Positions 42,285-50,781 of a stretch of 64,000 bases of DNA are shown here, in pieces. Every line of letters begins with the position of its first letter. Position 1 is the first letter of the stretch. The notes beneath the pieces were generated by a model, which searched no databases, was not told where the DNA came from, and was given only the letters and a program-made list of their open reading frames with translations. This DNA comes from Symbiodinium natans (lineage: Eukaryota > Sar > Dinophyceae > Suessiales > Symbiodiniaceae), in contig CAJNDS010002290.1 in NCBI GenBank assembly GCA_905221605.1, forward strand, positions 857,501 to 921,500, read 5' to 3'. Position numbers and translations under genes: made by a program.

Positions 42285-43012
42285 ACCTGGGCAAGGCACA
42301 AAAATTCGTGGGCAAGGCACAATAATTCCTGGGCAAGGCACGTTTCAGATTTTTTGGTCTTTGGGCAAGGCTTAAAACCCCAAAATGTGCCTTGTCCACG
42401 AATCTTGTGCCTTGCCCACGAATTTTGTGCCTTGCCCACGAATATTGGTGCCTTTGCCAACGAAATTTTGTGCCTTGCCCACGAATTTTCGGGCACACAA
42501 ATTGGTGGCAAGGCACAAAAACTCGTGGGCAAGGCGCCAAAATTCGTGGGCAAGGCACAAAAATTCGTGGGCAAGGCACCGAAATTCGTGGCAATGCACA
42601 AAAATTGGTGGGCAAGGCACAAAAATTGGTGGGCAAGGCACAAAAATTGGTGGGCAAGGCACAAAAATTCGTGGGCAAGGTACAAAAATTTGTGGGCAAG
42701 GCACAAAAAATCGTGGGCAAGGCACGTGGGCACCCCAACTTTTGTATGAAGATCGTTTTTGGTTTCTTAATGTTATGGGATTCTCTGGGTGGGTGGGTGT
42801 TATATCCGAGCCGTAAATCTGCTCGATCCGGAGCTGCTGAACCCTAAACCCTAAACCCCAAGCCCTAAGCCCTAAACCCTAAACCCTAAGCCCAAGGTGT
42901 TGCCCGTCCTTCTGCTTGGCCTGGTGGACGTGCTGAGCTGCAGCGGGCAAGACTGCGAGGCGATCGCGCACGCGGTGGGCGCCGACTCTGCCTCGCAGCG
43001 CCTTACGTGCAC
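34953..43012 (+). CDS. SHNW/TIR-like membrane protein gene, at least 13 exons (span)
   Basis: Recovered by reading short unique segments between telomeric arrays. Exon order gives HVDIFISHNWEAHR, then membrane segments, SFWLDKL, CVLQTDEDQKA, AIAAFPGILARSSELLILWD, EYFSRMWCNL, ELAIFTRF, more membrane segments, SFDVRTA, RTLLQQEIAAMFGEA, PLGAFNAQV and a final membrane segment. This follows the SHxW...WxDK.C..Q...L..S..L..W...Y..R.WC..ELA pattern I associate with TIR-like proteins abundant in dinoflagellates and oomycetes (family memory, not a search). Junctions 35937/36137, 36170/36522, 36590/38200, 38229/39267, 39300/39858 and 41133/41541 join in phase, which is hard to get by chance. The 5' start, two or three middle junctions and the 3' end are not resolved. 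Introns carry telomeric arrays, foldback elements and a minisatellite. Presumed membrane protein; function unknown. Confidence 0.75.
35333..35416 (+). CDS. TIR-like gene exon: membrane helix
   Basis: GAGCGCAG acceptor, then VKVAVSAAFLAAAYLLLRVG, a clear transmembrane segment. The 3' end is uncertain (GT at 35417 used here). Confidence 0.6.
35541..35648. repeat. CCCTAAA array in the TIR-like gene
   Basis: About 100 bases of CCCTAAA units between two membrane-helix exons. Confidence 0.95.
35701..35750 (+). CDS. TIR-like gene exon: membrane helix
   Basis: TTATCGCAG acceptor, then LLLYLPLSIFFLMFLW and donor GGG|GTACTT. Phase does not match the next known exon, so a small exon may be missing. 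Confidence 0.6.
35891..35937 (+). CDS. TIR-like gene exon: FWLDK motif
   Basis: ACGCCCAG acceptor, RLTCGCTPQSFWLDK, GC donor CT|GCCAGG. Phase fits the exon at 36137. Confidence 0.75.
36137..36170 (+). CDS. TIR-like gene exon: CVLQTDEDQK
   Basis: A 34-base exon after CCGAAG; GC donor AAG|GCCGGG. Joined in phase it gives FWLDKLLCVLQTDEDQK, matching the DK-C-Q motif of the family. Confidence 0.7.
36522..36590 (+). CDS. TIR-like gene exon: LLILWDD motif
   Basis: Acceptor CTGAAG, 23 codons ARAIAAFPGILARSSELLIL and WDD, GC donor GAT|GCGCCT. Phase 0 at both ends. Confidence 0.8.
37143..37260. mobile_element. Foldback element, family E
   Basis: CTAGGACCCAGAGTATGCCC at the left and TACTCTTGGGTCTAG at the right are imperfect inverted ends around a TTTTTTAAGGG / AAAAAGGG core. 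Confidence 0.7.
37320..37383. repeat. Dispersed short repeat, family F
   Basis: CATGGGGCCCTGAATATGGTCCC...GGGTTCTGATGTATGGGCCC recurs, diverged, at 52549-52612. The two ends of each copy are themselves inverted. Confidence 0.6.
38041..38142. repeat. TTTAGGG array in the TIR-like gene
   Basis: Near-perfect TTTAGGG units, about 60 bases upstream of the EYFSRMWCNL exon. Confidence 0.95.
38200..38229 (+). CDS. TIR-like gene exon: EYFSRMWCNL
   Basis: A 30-base, ten-codon exon: acceptor CCCAAG, donor CTC|GTCCCT. Joins in phase to WDD upstream and ELAIF downstream, recreating Y..R.WC..ELA. Confidence 0.75.
39006..39237. repeat. CCCTAAA array with an 11-copy CCCTGAA block
   Basis: CCCTAAA units flank 11 consecutive CCCTGAA units (39076-39152). 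The array ends 29 bases before the ELAIF exon. Confidence 0.95.
39267..39300 (+). CDS. TIR-like gene exon: ELAIFTRF
   Basis: CGCTAAG acceptor; ELAIFTRFSRE plus one base; GC donor. Phase 1 fits the next exon at 39858. Confidence 0.75.
39724..39840. mobile_element. Foldback element, family A
   Basis: TGGGGGATTTCCGAGAGTACGGG at the left pairs with the CTATTTTCGGAAACCCCCCC right end. Lies just upstream of a membrane exon. Confidence 0.55.
39858..39934 (+). CDS. TIR-like gene exon: membrane helix
   Basis: GCCGTCAG acceptor; LRSIHFVPIWLAPWILAMVF then THLLG; donor GGC|GTCTAG. Very hydrophobic, GC-rich codons. Confidence 0.7.
39936..40116. mobile_element. Foldback element, family E, duplicated core
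   Basis: Starts CTAGGACCCGGAGTAGGCCC, contains two AAAAAGG(G/T)...CCCTTTTT cores and ends GGTTAGTCCTGGACCTAGG. Confidence 0.6.
40396..40500. repeat. CCCTAAA array in the TIR-like gene
   Basis: About 100 bases of CCCTAAA units 34 bases upstream of the next exon. Confidence 0.95.
40534..40609 (+). CDS. TIR-like gene exon: probable membrane helix (frame uncertain)
   Basis: GGCACAG acceptor, donor AGG|GTGTGG. Preferred frame SSAISWLLLTISFPCWGQFL has strongly GC-rich third positions. A second open frame (LRHLLAAVDHLVSLLG) cannot be excluded. Confidence 0.5.
40826..40898 (+). CDS. TIR-like gene exon: SFDVRTA
   Basis: AGTGCAG acceptor; LITQGKVQQHRLMLEQMASF then DVRT; GC donor ACG|GCTCCT. A Q...FDVR segment is expected in this family after the membrane part. 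Confidence 0.6.
41071..41133 (+). CDS. TIR-like gene exon: RTLLQQEIAAMFGEA
   Basis: CTCTCCCAG acceptor; DRTLLQQEIAAMFGEAGAVL; donor TTG|GTCCCT. Joins in phase to 41541. Confidence 0.7.
41541..41609 (+). CDS. TIR-like gene exon: PLGAFNAQV
   Basis: AGGGCCCAG acceptor; PLGAFNAQVRGPLRKAVLDK and IG; consensus donor GGA|GTGAGC. Splicing to the previous exon recreates an Asp codon across the junction (AVL-D-PLG). Confidence 0.75.
41815..42728. repeat. Foldback minisatellite with a 57-C tract
   Basis: 21-base units (GTGGGCAAGGCACAAAAATTC) occur in both orientations. A module of about 490 bases is present twice (CTTAAAACCCCAAAATGTGCC at 41881 and 42371), and the halves are divided by 57 consecutive C at 42228-42284. 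The long ORFs on both strands, up to 324 codons, come from the repeat and are not genes. Confidence 0.9.
42897..43012 (+). CDS. Membrane-segment exon, probably of the TIR-like gene
   Basis: CCCAAG acceptor after a CCCTAAA array; VLPVLLLGLVDVLSCSGQDC then EAIAHAVGADSASQRLTC; donor CAC|GTTTAGGG at the start of a telomeric array. GC-rich codons. Phase to the previous known exon does not match, so an exon is missing between. Confidence 0.65.
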
Positions 43013-44623
43013 GTTTAGGGTTCAGGGTTCAGGGTTCAGGGTTCAGGGTTTAGGGTTTAGGGTTTAGGGTTTAGGGTTTAGGGTTTAGGGTTTAGGGTTT
43101 AGGGGCTGAGGGGGTTTAGGGGGTTTAGGGCTTTAGGGGGTTTAGGGTTGTAGGGTTCTAGGGTTCTAGGGTTTTAGGTTTCCAGGGTTTTTGGGTTTCA
43201 GGGTTTTAGGGTTTTATGGTTTTATCGTTTCAGAGTTTTTAGGGGTTTAGGGTTTTCGGGTTTTAGGGTTTTTGGGTTTTGGGGTTTTAGGGTTTTAGGG
43301 TGTGTAAAGGGTTGGGGTTTTGGTTCAGGGGTTTTGGGTTTTGGGGTTTAGGGCTTATGGGGTTTCAGGTTTATAGGGTTGGTTTGGGGGGTTCAGTGTT
43401 TTAATGTTTTAGGGTGTCGGGATTTTCCTGGTTTCGGTTCGCGGGTGTAGGGTTTCAGGGTTTTGGGGGTCTAGGTCTTTAGGGTTGTGGGTTTCGGGTT
43501 TGGGGTTTTAGGGTTTTCAGCTTCAGGGTTTTAGGGCTTCAGGATTTGGAATTTCTTGGGTTTTGGGTTTTGGGTGTTGTGGTTCAGGGCTTTTCGGATT
43601 TTTAGGGCCTCAGGGCTGCTAGGGTATCAGGGTTGGGGGGTTTCGTTGTTTTGGCGTTTCGGGGTTTGCGGGTTTAGGGGTCTCAAGTCGTAAGTTCAAG
43701 GTGGTCGGCACATTTTCAGGGGAAACGGTATACCTTAGACTACTCTTCGGAGTGGACAATCCAGTTGGATACGATGAATTGAAGAATCGTTCCCAGCCTC
43801 TGTTTTGCTTAAGAATGATAACACCGATGAATGTACTAATGAATGTACCAACAATACAGAAGGTACTAATGGTACATGATTCATTCTTTAGAAGCACATT
43901 AGTATGTTCTTTGTAGAATAAATTATGTAAAAAAAGCACATGTAGAAAAAGCCCGCAACCATTCAACAAGTCAAACCCGAAACCATAATCCCTAAACCCC
44001 AAACACCCTAAGACAAAGGTACATGGTGATGAGTGTCCTGTCTTGGATGCTCAGCGGCTTGCTCATTTTTCCATTTTCGCAGCCTTGCCTCTTCCGCATC
44101 TTTGCTGATCCAAGAGTTGAAGGTTGAGGTTTTGGGGTTTAGGGTTTAGGGTTTCGGGTTCAGGGTTTAGGGTTTAGGGTTTAGGCCCCAAACCCCAAGC
44201 CACCAACCGCACATTAACACCAAACAACGGTAGCTTACAACACAGCCGGAAGCCAAAAACATCAGGTTTTAGGGGTGGACGCTCGCCCCAACCCTGTGCC
44301 AAAATGGCAAACCCCAAGCCCCAGAATCCCCAAACCCCAAGCTGCGACCCCTAAAAACCTAAAACCCTAGCCCTAGACCTAAAACCCTGCAACCCTAGAA
44401 CCCCTACACCCTAAACCCTAAACCCTAGCCCTTACTAAACCCTAAACCCCTGAGCTGTCTTGGGTCGGGCGCGATACACCCCTTTGGGCAGAATTGTGTC
44501 CACTTGAAACCCAGAACCCTAAACCCTAGACCCAAAACCCTAAACCCTAAACCCTAAACCCTAAACCCTAAACCCTAAACCCTCACTCCCCTACACCCTG
44601 AAGTGCAACAGTCCAAGCCGCAG
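43013..44623. other. Stretch without a confident gene
   Basis: TTTAGGG array (43013-43105), a long run of degenerate GGGTTTTAGGG-type sequence (43106-43680), AT-richer unique DNA with inverted GAATGTACTAAT-like motifs (43700-43920), and a weak exon-like piece after TTTTCGCAG at about 44080. Confidence 0.5.
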
Positions 44624-44759
44624 GCATGAACAAGTGGCTGGGAACCGTGTCCAGCAGACGGTGCAGGCAGATTCCTCTGGGTCTGTTGGGAAGCCTGCTG
44701 CTTTATCTGCCCCTGGGCCCAAACCCAAACCGGCAAACTCCAAAACTCCAGCACACCAG
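44624..44759 (+). CDS. Candidate exon, low-complexity linker
   Basis: AGCCGCAG acceptor; HEQVAGNRVQQTVQADSSGS then VGKPAALSAPGPKPKPANSK; GC donor CAG|GCCCTC. Reads as a disordered Pro/Lys/Ala linker. Other frames are also open (one hydrophobic), so the frame is uncertain. Confidence 0.45.
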
Positions 44760-45019
44760 GCCCTCACCGCCCTGTTACCTGAAAGCCCAAAAGCCCTTAA
44801 GGCCCTTAAGGCCCTTAAGGCCCTGAAACCCGAACGCCCTGAAGCCCTAAGGCCCCAAATCATAGATCCTAAAACCCTAGAACCCTAAAACCCGAAGACC
44901 TTAAACCTGAAACCCTAAACCCGAAACCCGAAACCCTTATAAACCCGAAACCCGAAACCCGAAACCCTAAACCCTAAACCCGAAACCCTAAACCCTAAAC
45001 CCTAAACCTTCTCTTCTAG

Positions 45020-45063
45020 GCTCGTGGTGAGCAGGGTTGCAGTGGACATGGCTTCGGGTCGAT
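45020..45063 (+). CDS. Candidate short exon, unknown protein
   Basis: Excellent acceptor (AAACCTTCTCTTCTAG), then ARGEQGCSGHGFGSI and a GT donor. An internal GTGAGC could shorten it. Confidence 0.45.
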
Positions 45064-45197
45064 AGTGGAAACCCCTCATGACGCCCTAAAATCCGAAACC
45101 CCAAGGTTTAGGGATTGGCGGGGTGGGGGGGGGGGGGGGGGGTGGTTTAGATCGGTTTAGGGTTTAGGGTTTAGGGTTTAGGGTTTAGGTATTGCAG

Positions 45198-45340
45198 CTG
45201 AGGTACAATGGGCTCTGCTGTTCTGTTGCATGGAACCTGGCATTTCCGTCGGTGATGTGGCCATCTCCCAAATGGTGGGCAGCATTGTCGCTCTTTACAG
45301 CGCTGATGGCGTGGCAGTTGCGCTGGGCATTAACGCCCAA
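45198..45340 (+). CDS. Candidate internal exon, unknown protein
   Basis: TATTGCAG acceptor; 47 codons including EVQWALLFCCMEPGISVGD and QMVGSIVALYSADGVAVALG; GC donor CAA|GCCTTA. One of the longest clean exon frames outside the retroelement. Partly hydrophobic; family not recognised. Confidence 0.65.
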
Positions 45341-45494
45341 GCCTTAAACCCAAACCCTAATAAACCCTAACCTGGAACCCTAAACCCTGAACCCCTGAAC
45401 CCCAGAACCCCTGAACCCCTGCACCCCTGAACCCCTGAATTCGTGAACCCTGGACTGACGGACCCTTTCAATTCCAAGCCTTAAGCAAACAACA

Positions 45495-45612
45495 GCTGAA
45501 CCCTGTAAGCTGTGACGCCCTGGATTCCGAAAATCCATTGCGCGCCCTGAAATTTGGGGCTGACGCTTATGGTGTTCAGGAGTGTAGGGCAGCAGGGTTC
45601 CCTGTGCACTAG
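45495..45612 (+). CDS. Candidate 3'-terminal exon, unknown protein
   Basis: The frame reads SCDALDSENPLRALKFGADA then YGVQECRAAGFPVH and TAG. The acceptor is not clear (an AG at 45508 is possible). Confidence 0.5.
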
Positions 45613-46249
45613 AACTCTGAGGGCCTTAGGGTTCAGGGTCAATCAGAAGTTCTCTTGACGACGTCACGTGTGGTCAGGTAACTAGTAGAAGCTGTTTGAG
45701 TGAAGGGCGGGGTGGGTTGAAGGCATAGCAAACATGGCTGCTATAGGCTGCTTGGCCCACGGCAGCTGGGAATAGCCCGAATGCTGCCAGAATTTCAGAA
45801 CCTAGACCTCTGAACCCTAAATCCAAGAACCTAGATCCCGAATCTTTACACCGTTTGCCCAAAGCCTGGTGCAAACCTTGGGCTCCTCACCCAAATCCAA
45901 ACTTTCCGAGTCCCACGATACCCCCCTAAGCCCGAAGCTTCACGACCCCCATTCGAAGGGTTTCGGGCTCACCTAAACCCCAAAGTATGTAAAGCAATTG
46001 TCCTTTTTATGGGTTTTTGTTTTCATACTTTGGGGGTTTAGGTTGGGTTACAATTAAACCCCTACAGCCCTAGTTGTAAGTAGAGCTGTCGGCCTACACC
46101 CTGCACCCTAAAGCCTCGACCTTAAGATTTGGAGGCAAACCCTAACCCCTAAAACCCTAAACCCTAAAAACCCTAAAACCCTAAACCCTATTTAAACCCT
46201 AAACCGTTGAACTAAAAGCCATTCAACCCTGGCCCTGGACCCCAAAAAG

Positions 46250-46368
46250 GGCTTACACTCTTGAGTGGATCGGCCCAGAGGGCTTTTCCCTGGCTTGCCT
46301 GGCTTGCGCCAAGCAGAAGAAACATGAGCTTCACAACGCTGGTTTGGAGGGCTTTATCCTACTTGCGG
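46250..46368 (+). CDS. Candidate internal exon, unknown protein
   Basis: Frame AYTLEWIGPEGFSLACLACA then KQKKHELHNAGLEGFILLA, ending GCGG|GTTTAGGG with a telomeric donor. A Cys-x2-Cys followed by His residues could bind metal (inference). Confidence 0.6.
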
Positions 46369-46415
46369 GTTTAGGGTTTAGGGTTCAGGGTTTAGGGTTT
46401 AGGGTTTAGGGTTTA

Positions 46416-46516
46416 GGGGTTTTCGAAAATAGGGGTACCTTACTAGGGTCCTTATTCTACGGGAATCCTACTATTTGGGGATCTATATAAAGGGTCCCTG
46501 GTTTTCGCAAACCCCC
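46416..46516. mobile_element. Foldback element, family A (best copy)
   Basis: GGGGTTTTCGAAAATAGGGG at the left and CCCTGGTTTTCGCAAACCCCCC at the right are clear inverted ends; the core has ACTAGGGTCC and a TACTATTTGGGG motif. Confidence 0.75.
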
Positions 46517-46647
46517 CGACCCTTGGAGGTTCTTGGGCAGCTGGAAGTTATTGGGCAACAAGAGAAGGTTGTGCACAACATCGTTACCATACGTATAGCC
46601 CGCAAAATATATAGGTACATGGACCCCACCATGGCGTCTGTTTTTCA

Positions 46648-46706
<59 letters not shown>
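46648..46706. repeat. Poly(G) tract, 59 G
   Basis: 59 consecutive G as assembled. The exact length is doubtful because such runs are hard to sequence. Confidence 0.9.
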
Positions 46707-46708
<2 letters not shown>

Positions 46709-47895
46709 GTCTAGGGTTCGGGTCACGTCCGAGCTCTGGCTTTGGGAAGGTGTTTAGGGTCTAGGCTTCGGGCATTTAGGGCTTGTATGGGGTATGCCTT
46801 TCAAGGCTGTATTTTGTCGTACCCCACACCCTAAACTCTAAGCCCGAACACCCAAACTTTTTCATGTTGGGCACCCTCCCCTCTCGAAACTGGAGCCGGT
46901 TCTCCAGATTTGCAGAAACACCAGCGCACACGTAATGTAGGGGTCGGAATAAATTACTAGCAGTACTCCTTTATGGCAACTTTTATGGTCCTTTGGTATC
47001 CAAATTAGAGCAGCCACGCTTTTGTGAGCTGTTTTCGGCTTCTAGGGTATTTACAGTTTCATGGTCGGTGTCATATCGCGAGTCTTTCTTGGGTAACCCC
47101 AAGGTGAACCACAATTGGGGGGGGGGGGGGGTAGGTGTGGTTCAGGGTTAAGGCGAGAGGTTCTTGCCGAGGTTTAGGCGTCTCTAGGTATGTGGCTAAT
47201 CAGGCAGCTAAGAATTAGATATATAGCTACCCTCCTAAGTGGTGCCAAGGTGGATGGGGCGGAATTATGGGCAGGCTTGTTGGGAGAAAGCCGGTCAGGG
47301 ATAGGAGGGGTGCAACAGTGGGGGATGAGATTCTGTAGAAACCTTGAACCCCTAAACCCTATATGCCCTGCTTGAAGGTCTATGGGTAGTCAAATGTACG
47401 ACTACTAGGACCCAGAGTAGGCCCTTTGTTCCCTTTTTTACGGGTTTAGGTTCCCTTATAAACCCCTGTAAAACCCCCAAAAAGGTACCCTTTTTATGCC
47501 TGGTCTAGGTTATAAGTACCTGAATTATGTAGGGTTCGAACTGTGTGCCAACACTCTTGTCCTCGGTTTGCTTCAAGCGATCTCCGGTTTCGGTATCCTA
47601 TGGATACGAGCATTCAAACAGCGACCTTGAGGAGGGCCCATGATTTAGCTGAACCCGGAGGCCAGCCCTCACCCCATAAACCCTCAGCTGCCTGGTTTCT
47701 GTTCCCCGAAACGCGAAAGAAACCCGAAAGTCTAACCTGAACCCCAACGCCCTAAACACTAATCTACCCATCTGCTTAAGAACCCCCGAAACACAGAAAA
47801 ACATATTCCCTTTATTGCACTTATAACGAATAGCATTTTTTTGGGGGGGGTTCTTACGCAAGTAGTAATCCAAGCTCAGGTCCTACGCAGTGCAG

Positions 47896-47936
47896 ATGAA
47901 GAGCAACCCTGCGACGACCCAGCGGAGTGAGTCGAA
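47896..47936 (+). CDS. Candidate short exon with consensus donor
   Basis: GCAGTGCAG acceptor; MKSNPATTQR in the preferred frame; donor CGGA|GTGAGT. Confidence 0.45.
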
Positions 47937-48042
47937 CGAGGAGCTCGGGTTCAGGGTTGGGATGTTCCCCGTTATACTAGCTGTCCTTCGGGTTTAGGGA
48001 GTTTAGGGCTTTAGGGAGTTTAGGGTTCAGGGTTCAGGGTCG

Positions 48043-48140
48043 TGGCGTTCCCCGTTATACGAGCAGTCCTTAATAGGGATTATAGTACCCCCGATTAAGA
48101 ATCCCCATTAAGGACTGCTAGTATAAGGGGGGAACATTCC
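48043..48140. mobile_element. Foldback element, family B (best copy)
   Basis: GCGTTCCCCGTTATACGAGCAG at the left and CTGCTAGTATAAGGGGGGAAC at the right; inside, CAGTCCTTAATAGGGAT pairs with ATCCCCATTAAGGACTG. A partial copy lies at 47956-47990. Confidence 0.75.
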
Positions 48141-49129
48141 AAGTTCAGGGCTTAGGCTCTTGAAACCCCATATTCTTGGTAGCCCAGTGGTGCCCTTGAC
48201 CCTTTTTGTTGGTCCTGAGTTCCATTTGAACTTATAGAGTAACCAACCCCAACACGTGCCCCCAATTCGGAAGCCCTACAGTGAGACCTTCCTACTTTTA
48301 AGTCCTGGGAGCCCAGAGGAGGCCCCCTTGTTCCCCTTTTTTTGGGAGTTTAGGGTCCCTTCATTTAGGGTCTTCGGCTTACGACCATGGTGGGCCCGCA
48401 CGGTGATTTTTGGGCCCTAAACCCTAAGCCCTAAAAACCCTATCAACTATCAACCCTAACCCCTACAAACCCTCAAGGTAAGTCTGAATGGGATCATGGG
48501 GATGGGATGGCCCGTCAAGTATGGAGTACTCGCTTGGTGTCTTCAAGTTGTGGCTCAGAGTGTGGTCTTTCAAGGGCTACAGGGTTGGGGGATTCGGGAT
48601 TTGCCGACCTTATGGGGTTCAGAGTTTATGGTTTTCATTTTGTTGGAGGGGGGATTCGAAGCCTTACTCCCATAAAGCCCCCAATATTCATAGAACACGT
48701 GATCGGTACCCTAAACCCTAAACCCTAGACCCCAGACCCTAGACCCTAGACCCTAGACCCTAAACCCTAAACCTAGTCCCTAAAGAAAGGGAACCACAGG
48801 TTCAGGTCATGTTTGGAGCTCAAGCTCAACAGCCCGAAGCTCTTTAACAAAAGCAAAGAAGCTTTAGGGTTTAGGGTTTAGGGCTCAGGGCTTAGGGCTT
48901 AGGGTTAGGGAGTGCTTATGGCTTGGGTTGCTTGGTTCATGTTTACCCCGAAGCCCGAAGCCTTCTAAAACCCGAAGCCCCAAGCACACGGGTAGAAGCC
49001 TGGACTTCTACGCGGGGTTTTGATCTGAAGAATGGCCTGTTCGGGTCTCCATTCGCGTGCATTCCGGAAAGAGCGCCACAAAGAAACCATAAATTTCCTC
49101 AAACCCTGTATAACTCTTTAATTTTATAG

Positions 49130-49400
49130 GCATAGGATAGAATAGACACAAGCACGACAAGACAATATTGAAAAACATGTTTAAGAGAATAGAGTGGGAA
49201 GGAATGGAGTTTGTTGTTTCATATGCTATCATTGCTGTCATACTCGTTGTGGGTCGTCTTGTCTTGCATAGTAGTCTTGTAATGCATTGTGTTGTTTTGT
49301 TGTTTATCTTCATCCAGTGTATGCTGCTACGTTCGATTTCACTACTTTTCCCTACATCACATGACATGACATGACATGTGTACTGCACAATCGTTACGCT
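49130..49400. other. AT-rich island of unknown origin
   Basis: Clearly more AT-rich than its surroundings, without telomeric units, ending in ACATGACATGACATGACATG. ORFs on both strands (126 codons on minus) look non-coding. Possibly a separate insertion. Confidence 0.5.
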
Positions 49401-49836
49401 GTTGTTGCGTGAATGTTCCCAGACAATCAGCCAAGCTTTCTGGGCTCATGGGCTTCAGCGTTCAGCGCTTAGGGCGCACATGTAGTTGGGTCATTCCCCC
49501 CGGCTGCTTGCGCAGTAATTAGCCTGCGTCCTCTACATAAACAGGTAGCCCTAAACACCCTAAAGGGCAAGTGAGGGTGCTCAATTTTATCCGCAACCAA
49601 ACCCCAGACCCCGAGCATTCCAGCCCCAAGCAGTAATCTTAGCAGCTTATGATAAACGAGATCTCAGAAGTACCCGCTCGTGCTCAATCAGCACGGCCTG
49701 AATCCTATCCCTTAACCCCCAGCCCTGAGCCGCAAACATCAAGCCTAAAACCCTGAACACCTGACCCCCTCCTCACTAAACCCCCAAAAAGAAAAAGGCC
49801 CCTAAACCCTGAACCCTAAGCCCTAAAGACTGCCAG

Positions 49837-49890
49837 GGCCGAAATTTCATCAAGCGGAAGGCCTCCACCTCGCCGCACCGACCGCCAGAG
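49837..49890 (+). CDS. Candidate internal exon, unknown protein
   Basis: GACTGCCAG acceptor, exactly 18 codons GRNFIKRKASTSPHRPPE, consensus donor AGAG|GTGATG. GC-rich third positions. Confidence 0.65.
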
Positions 49891-49973
49891 GTGATGGGGG
49901 AGGGTTCAGGGTTTAGGGTTCAGGGTTCAGGGTTTAGGGTTTAGGGTTTAGGGTTTAGGGTTTAGGGTCACAG

Positions 49974-50023
49974 GCCAAAGAACCGTGACATGGACGCCCC
50001 AAGTAGCCTCCCGAAGTTCCCAA
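49974..50023 (+). CDS. Candidate internal exon, unknown protein
   Basis: A TTTAGGG array ends in GTCACAG; the exon reads PKNRDMDAPSSLPKFP; donor CA|AGTGTACC region. Probably in the same gene as 49837. Confidence 0.55.
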
Positions 50024-50330
50024 GTGTACCTTAGTTTGTTTAGGGCTTAGGGTACGAGTGCAGTTAAGGCATCTTGGGGAGCACTTGGGGGGGGTTGGGG
50101 TTTAGGGTTTAGGGTTTAGGGTTTAGGGTTTAGGGTTTAGGGTTTAGGGCTAGGGTTTCGGGATTTAGGGTTTAGGGTCGAGGAAGCGTGCAGGCCCCAA
50201 GGTCAACTTAGAGTTTGTTTAAGGCAGATGAGCCGAACCTAGTCGGCCCCCCCATCTCCGCCAGAGTGACTTTGTAGGCTTATGCTTATGACAAAGCATG
50301 CGCTCTGGGTCCTTAAAGGGGTCGTCCCTC

Positions 50331-50637
50331 GGTGTGTGTGTGTGTGTGATTGGTTTGATTGACTTGATTGATTTGATTGATGTGATTGATTTGATTGATT
50401 TGATTGGTTTGATTGATTTGATTGATTTGATTGATTTGATTGATTTGATTGATTTGATTGATTTTGATTTGATTTTGATTTGATGTTGATTTGATTTTGA
50501 TTAATTTGATGGATTTGGTTGGTTTGATTGATGTGATTGATTTGATTGATTTGATTGATTTGGTTCATTTGATTCATTTGATTCATTTGATTCATTTGAT
50601 TGATTTGATTGATTTGATTGATTCGATTGATTGATGG
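50331..50637. repeat. TTGATTGATT minisatellite
   Basis: About 300 bases of ten-base TTGATTGATT-type units after a GT microsatellite. It generates a spurious Gln/Asn/Ser minus-strand ORF. Confidence 0.95.
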
Positions 50638-50731
50638 AGTCATTTTGTGATTGTCATTGTCACTGTGGTTGTGATGGTGATTGTGTGCTTGTTTGTGTCT
50701 AAGCCTGTCACTAAACGTCCATTTCAAGCAG

Positions 50732-50781
50732 GGGGCTAAAGAACCCTGGAAGCAGGAGCTGCCCAGAAAGTTCTGTCCCAC
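50732..50781 (+). CDS. Candidate exon, unknown protein
   Basis: TTTCAAGCAG acceptor, GAKEPWKQELPRKFCPT, donor CTG|GTCAGG. The frame stays open much further (to 50923). Confidence 0.4.

Larger units (their letters stand above)
46369..47895. other. Stretch without a confident gene
   Basis: TTTAGGG units (46369-46416), foldback A (46416-46516), poly(G) (46648-46706), a 16-base G run near 47117, foldback E (47405-47509), a plus ORF at 47543-47740 of uncertain status, and foldback D (47772-47861). Confidence 0.5.

Noticed and set aside
41764-42847. ORFs of up to 324 codons on both strands
   Set aside because: All arise from the 21-base minisatellite whose length keeps frames open; peptides are simple repeats.
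50239-50781. 180-codon Asn/Gln/Ser-rich minus-strand ORF
   Set aside because: Product of the TTGATTGATT minisatellite.
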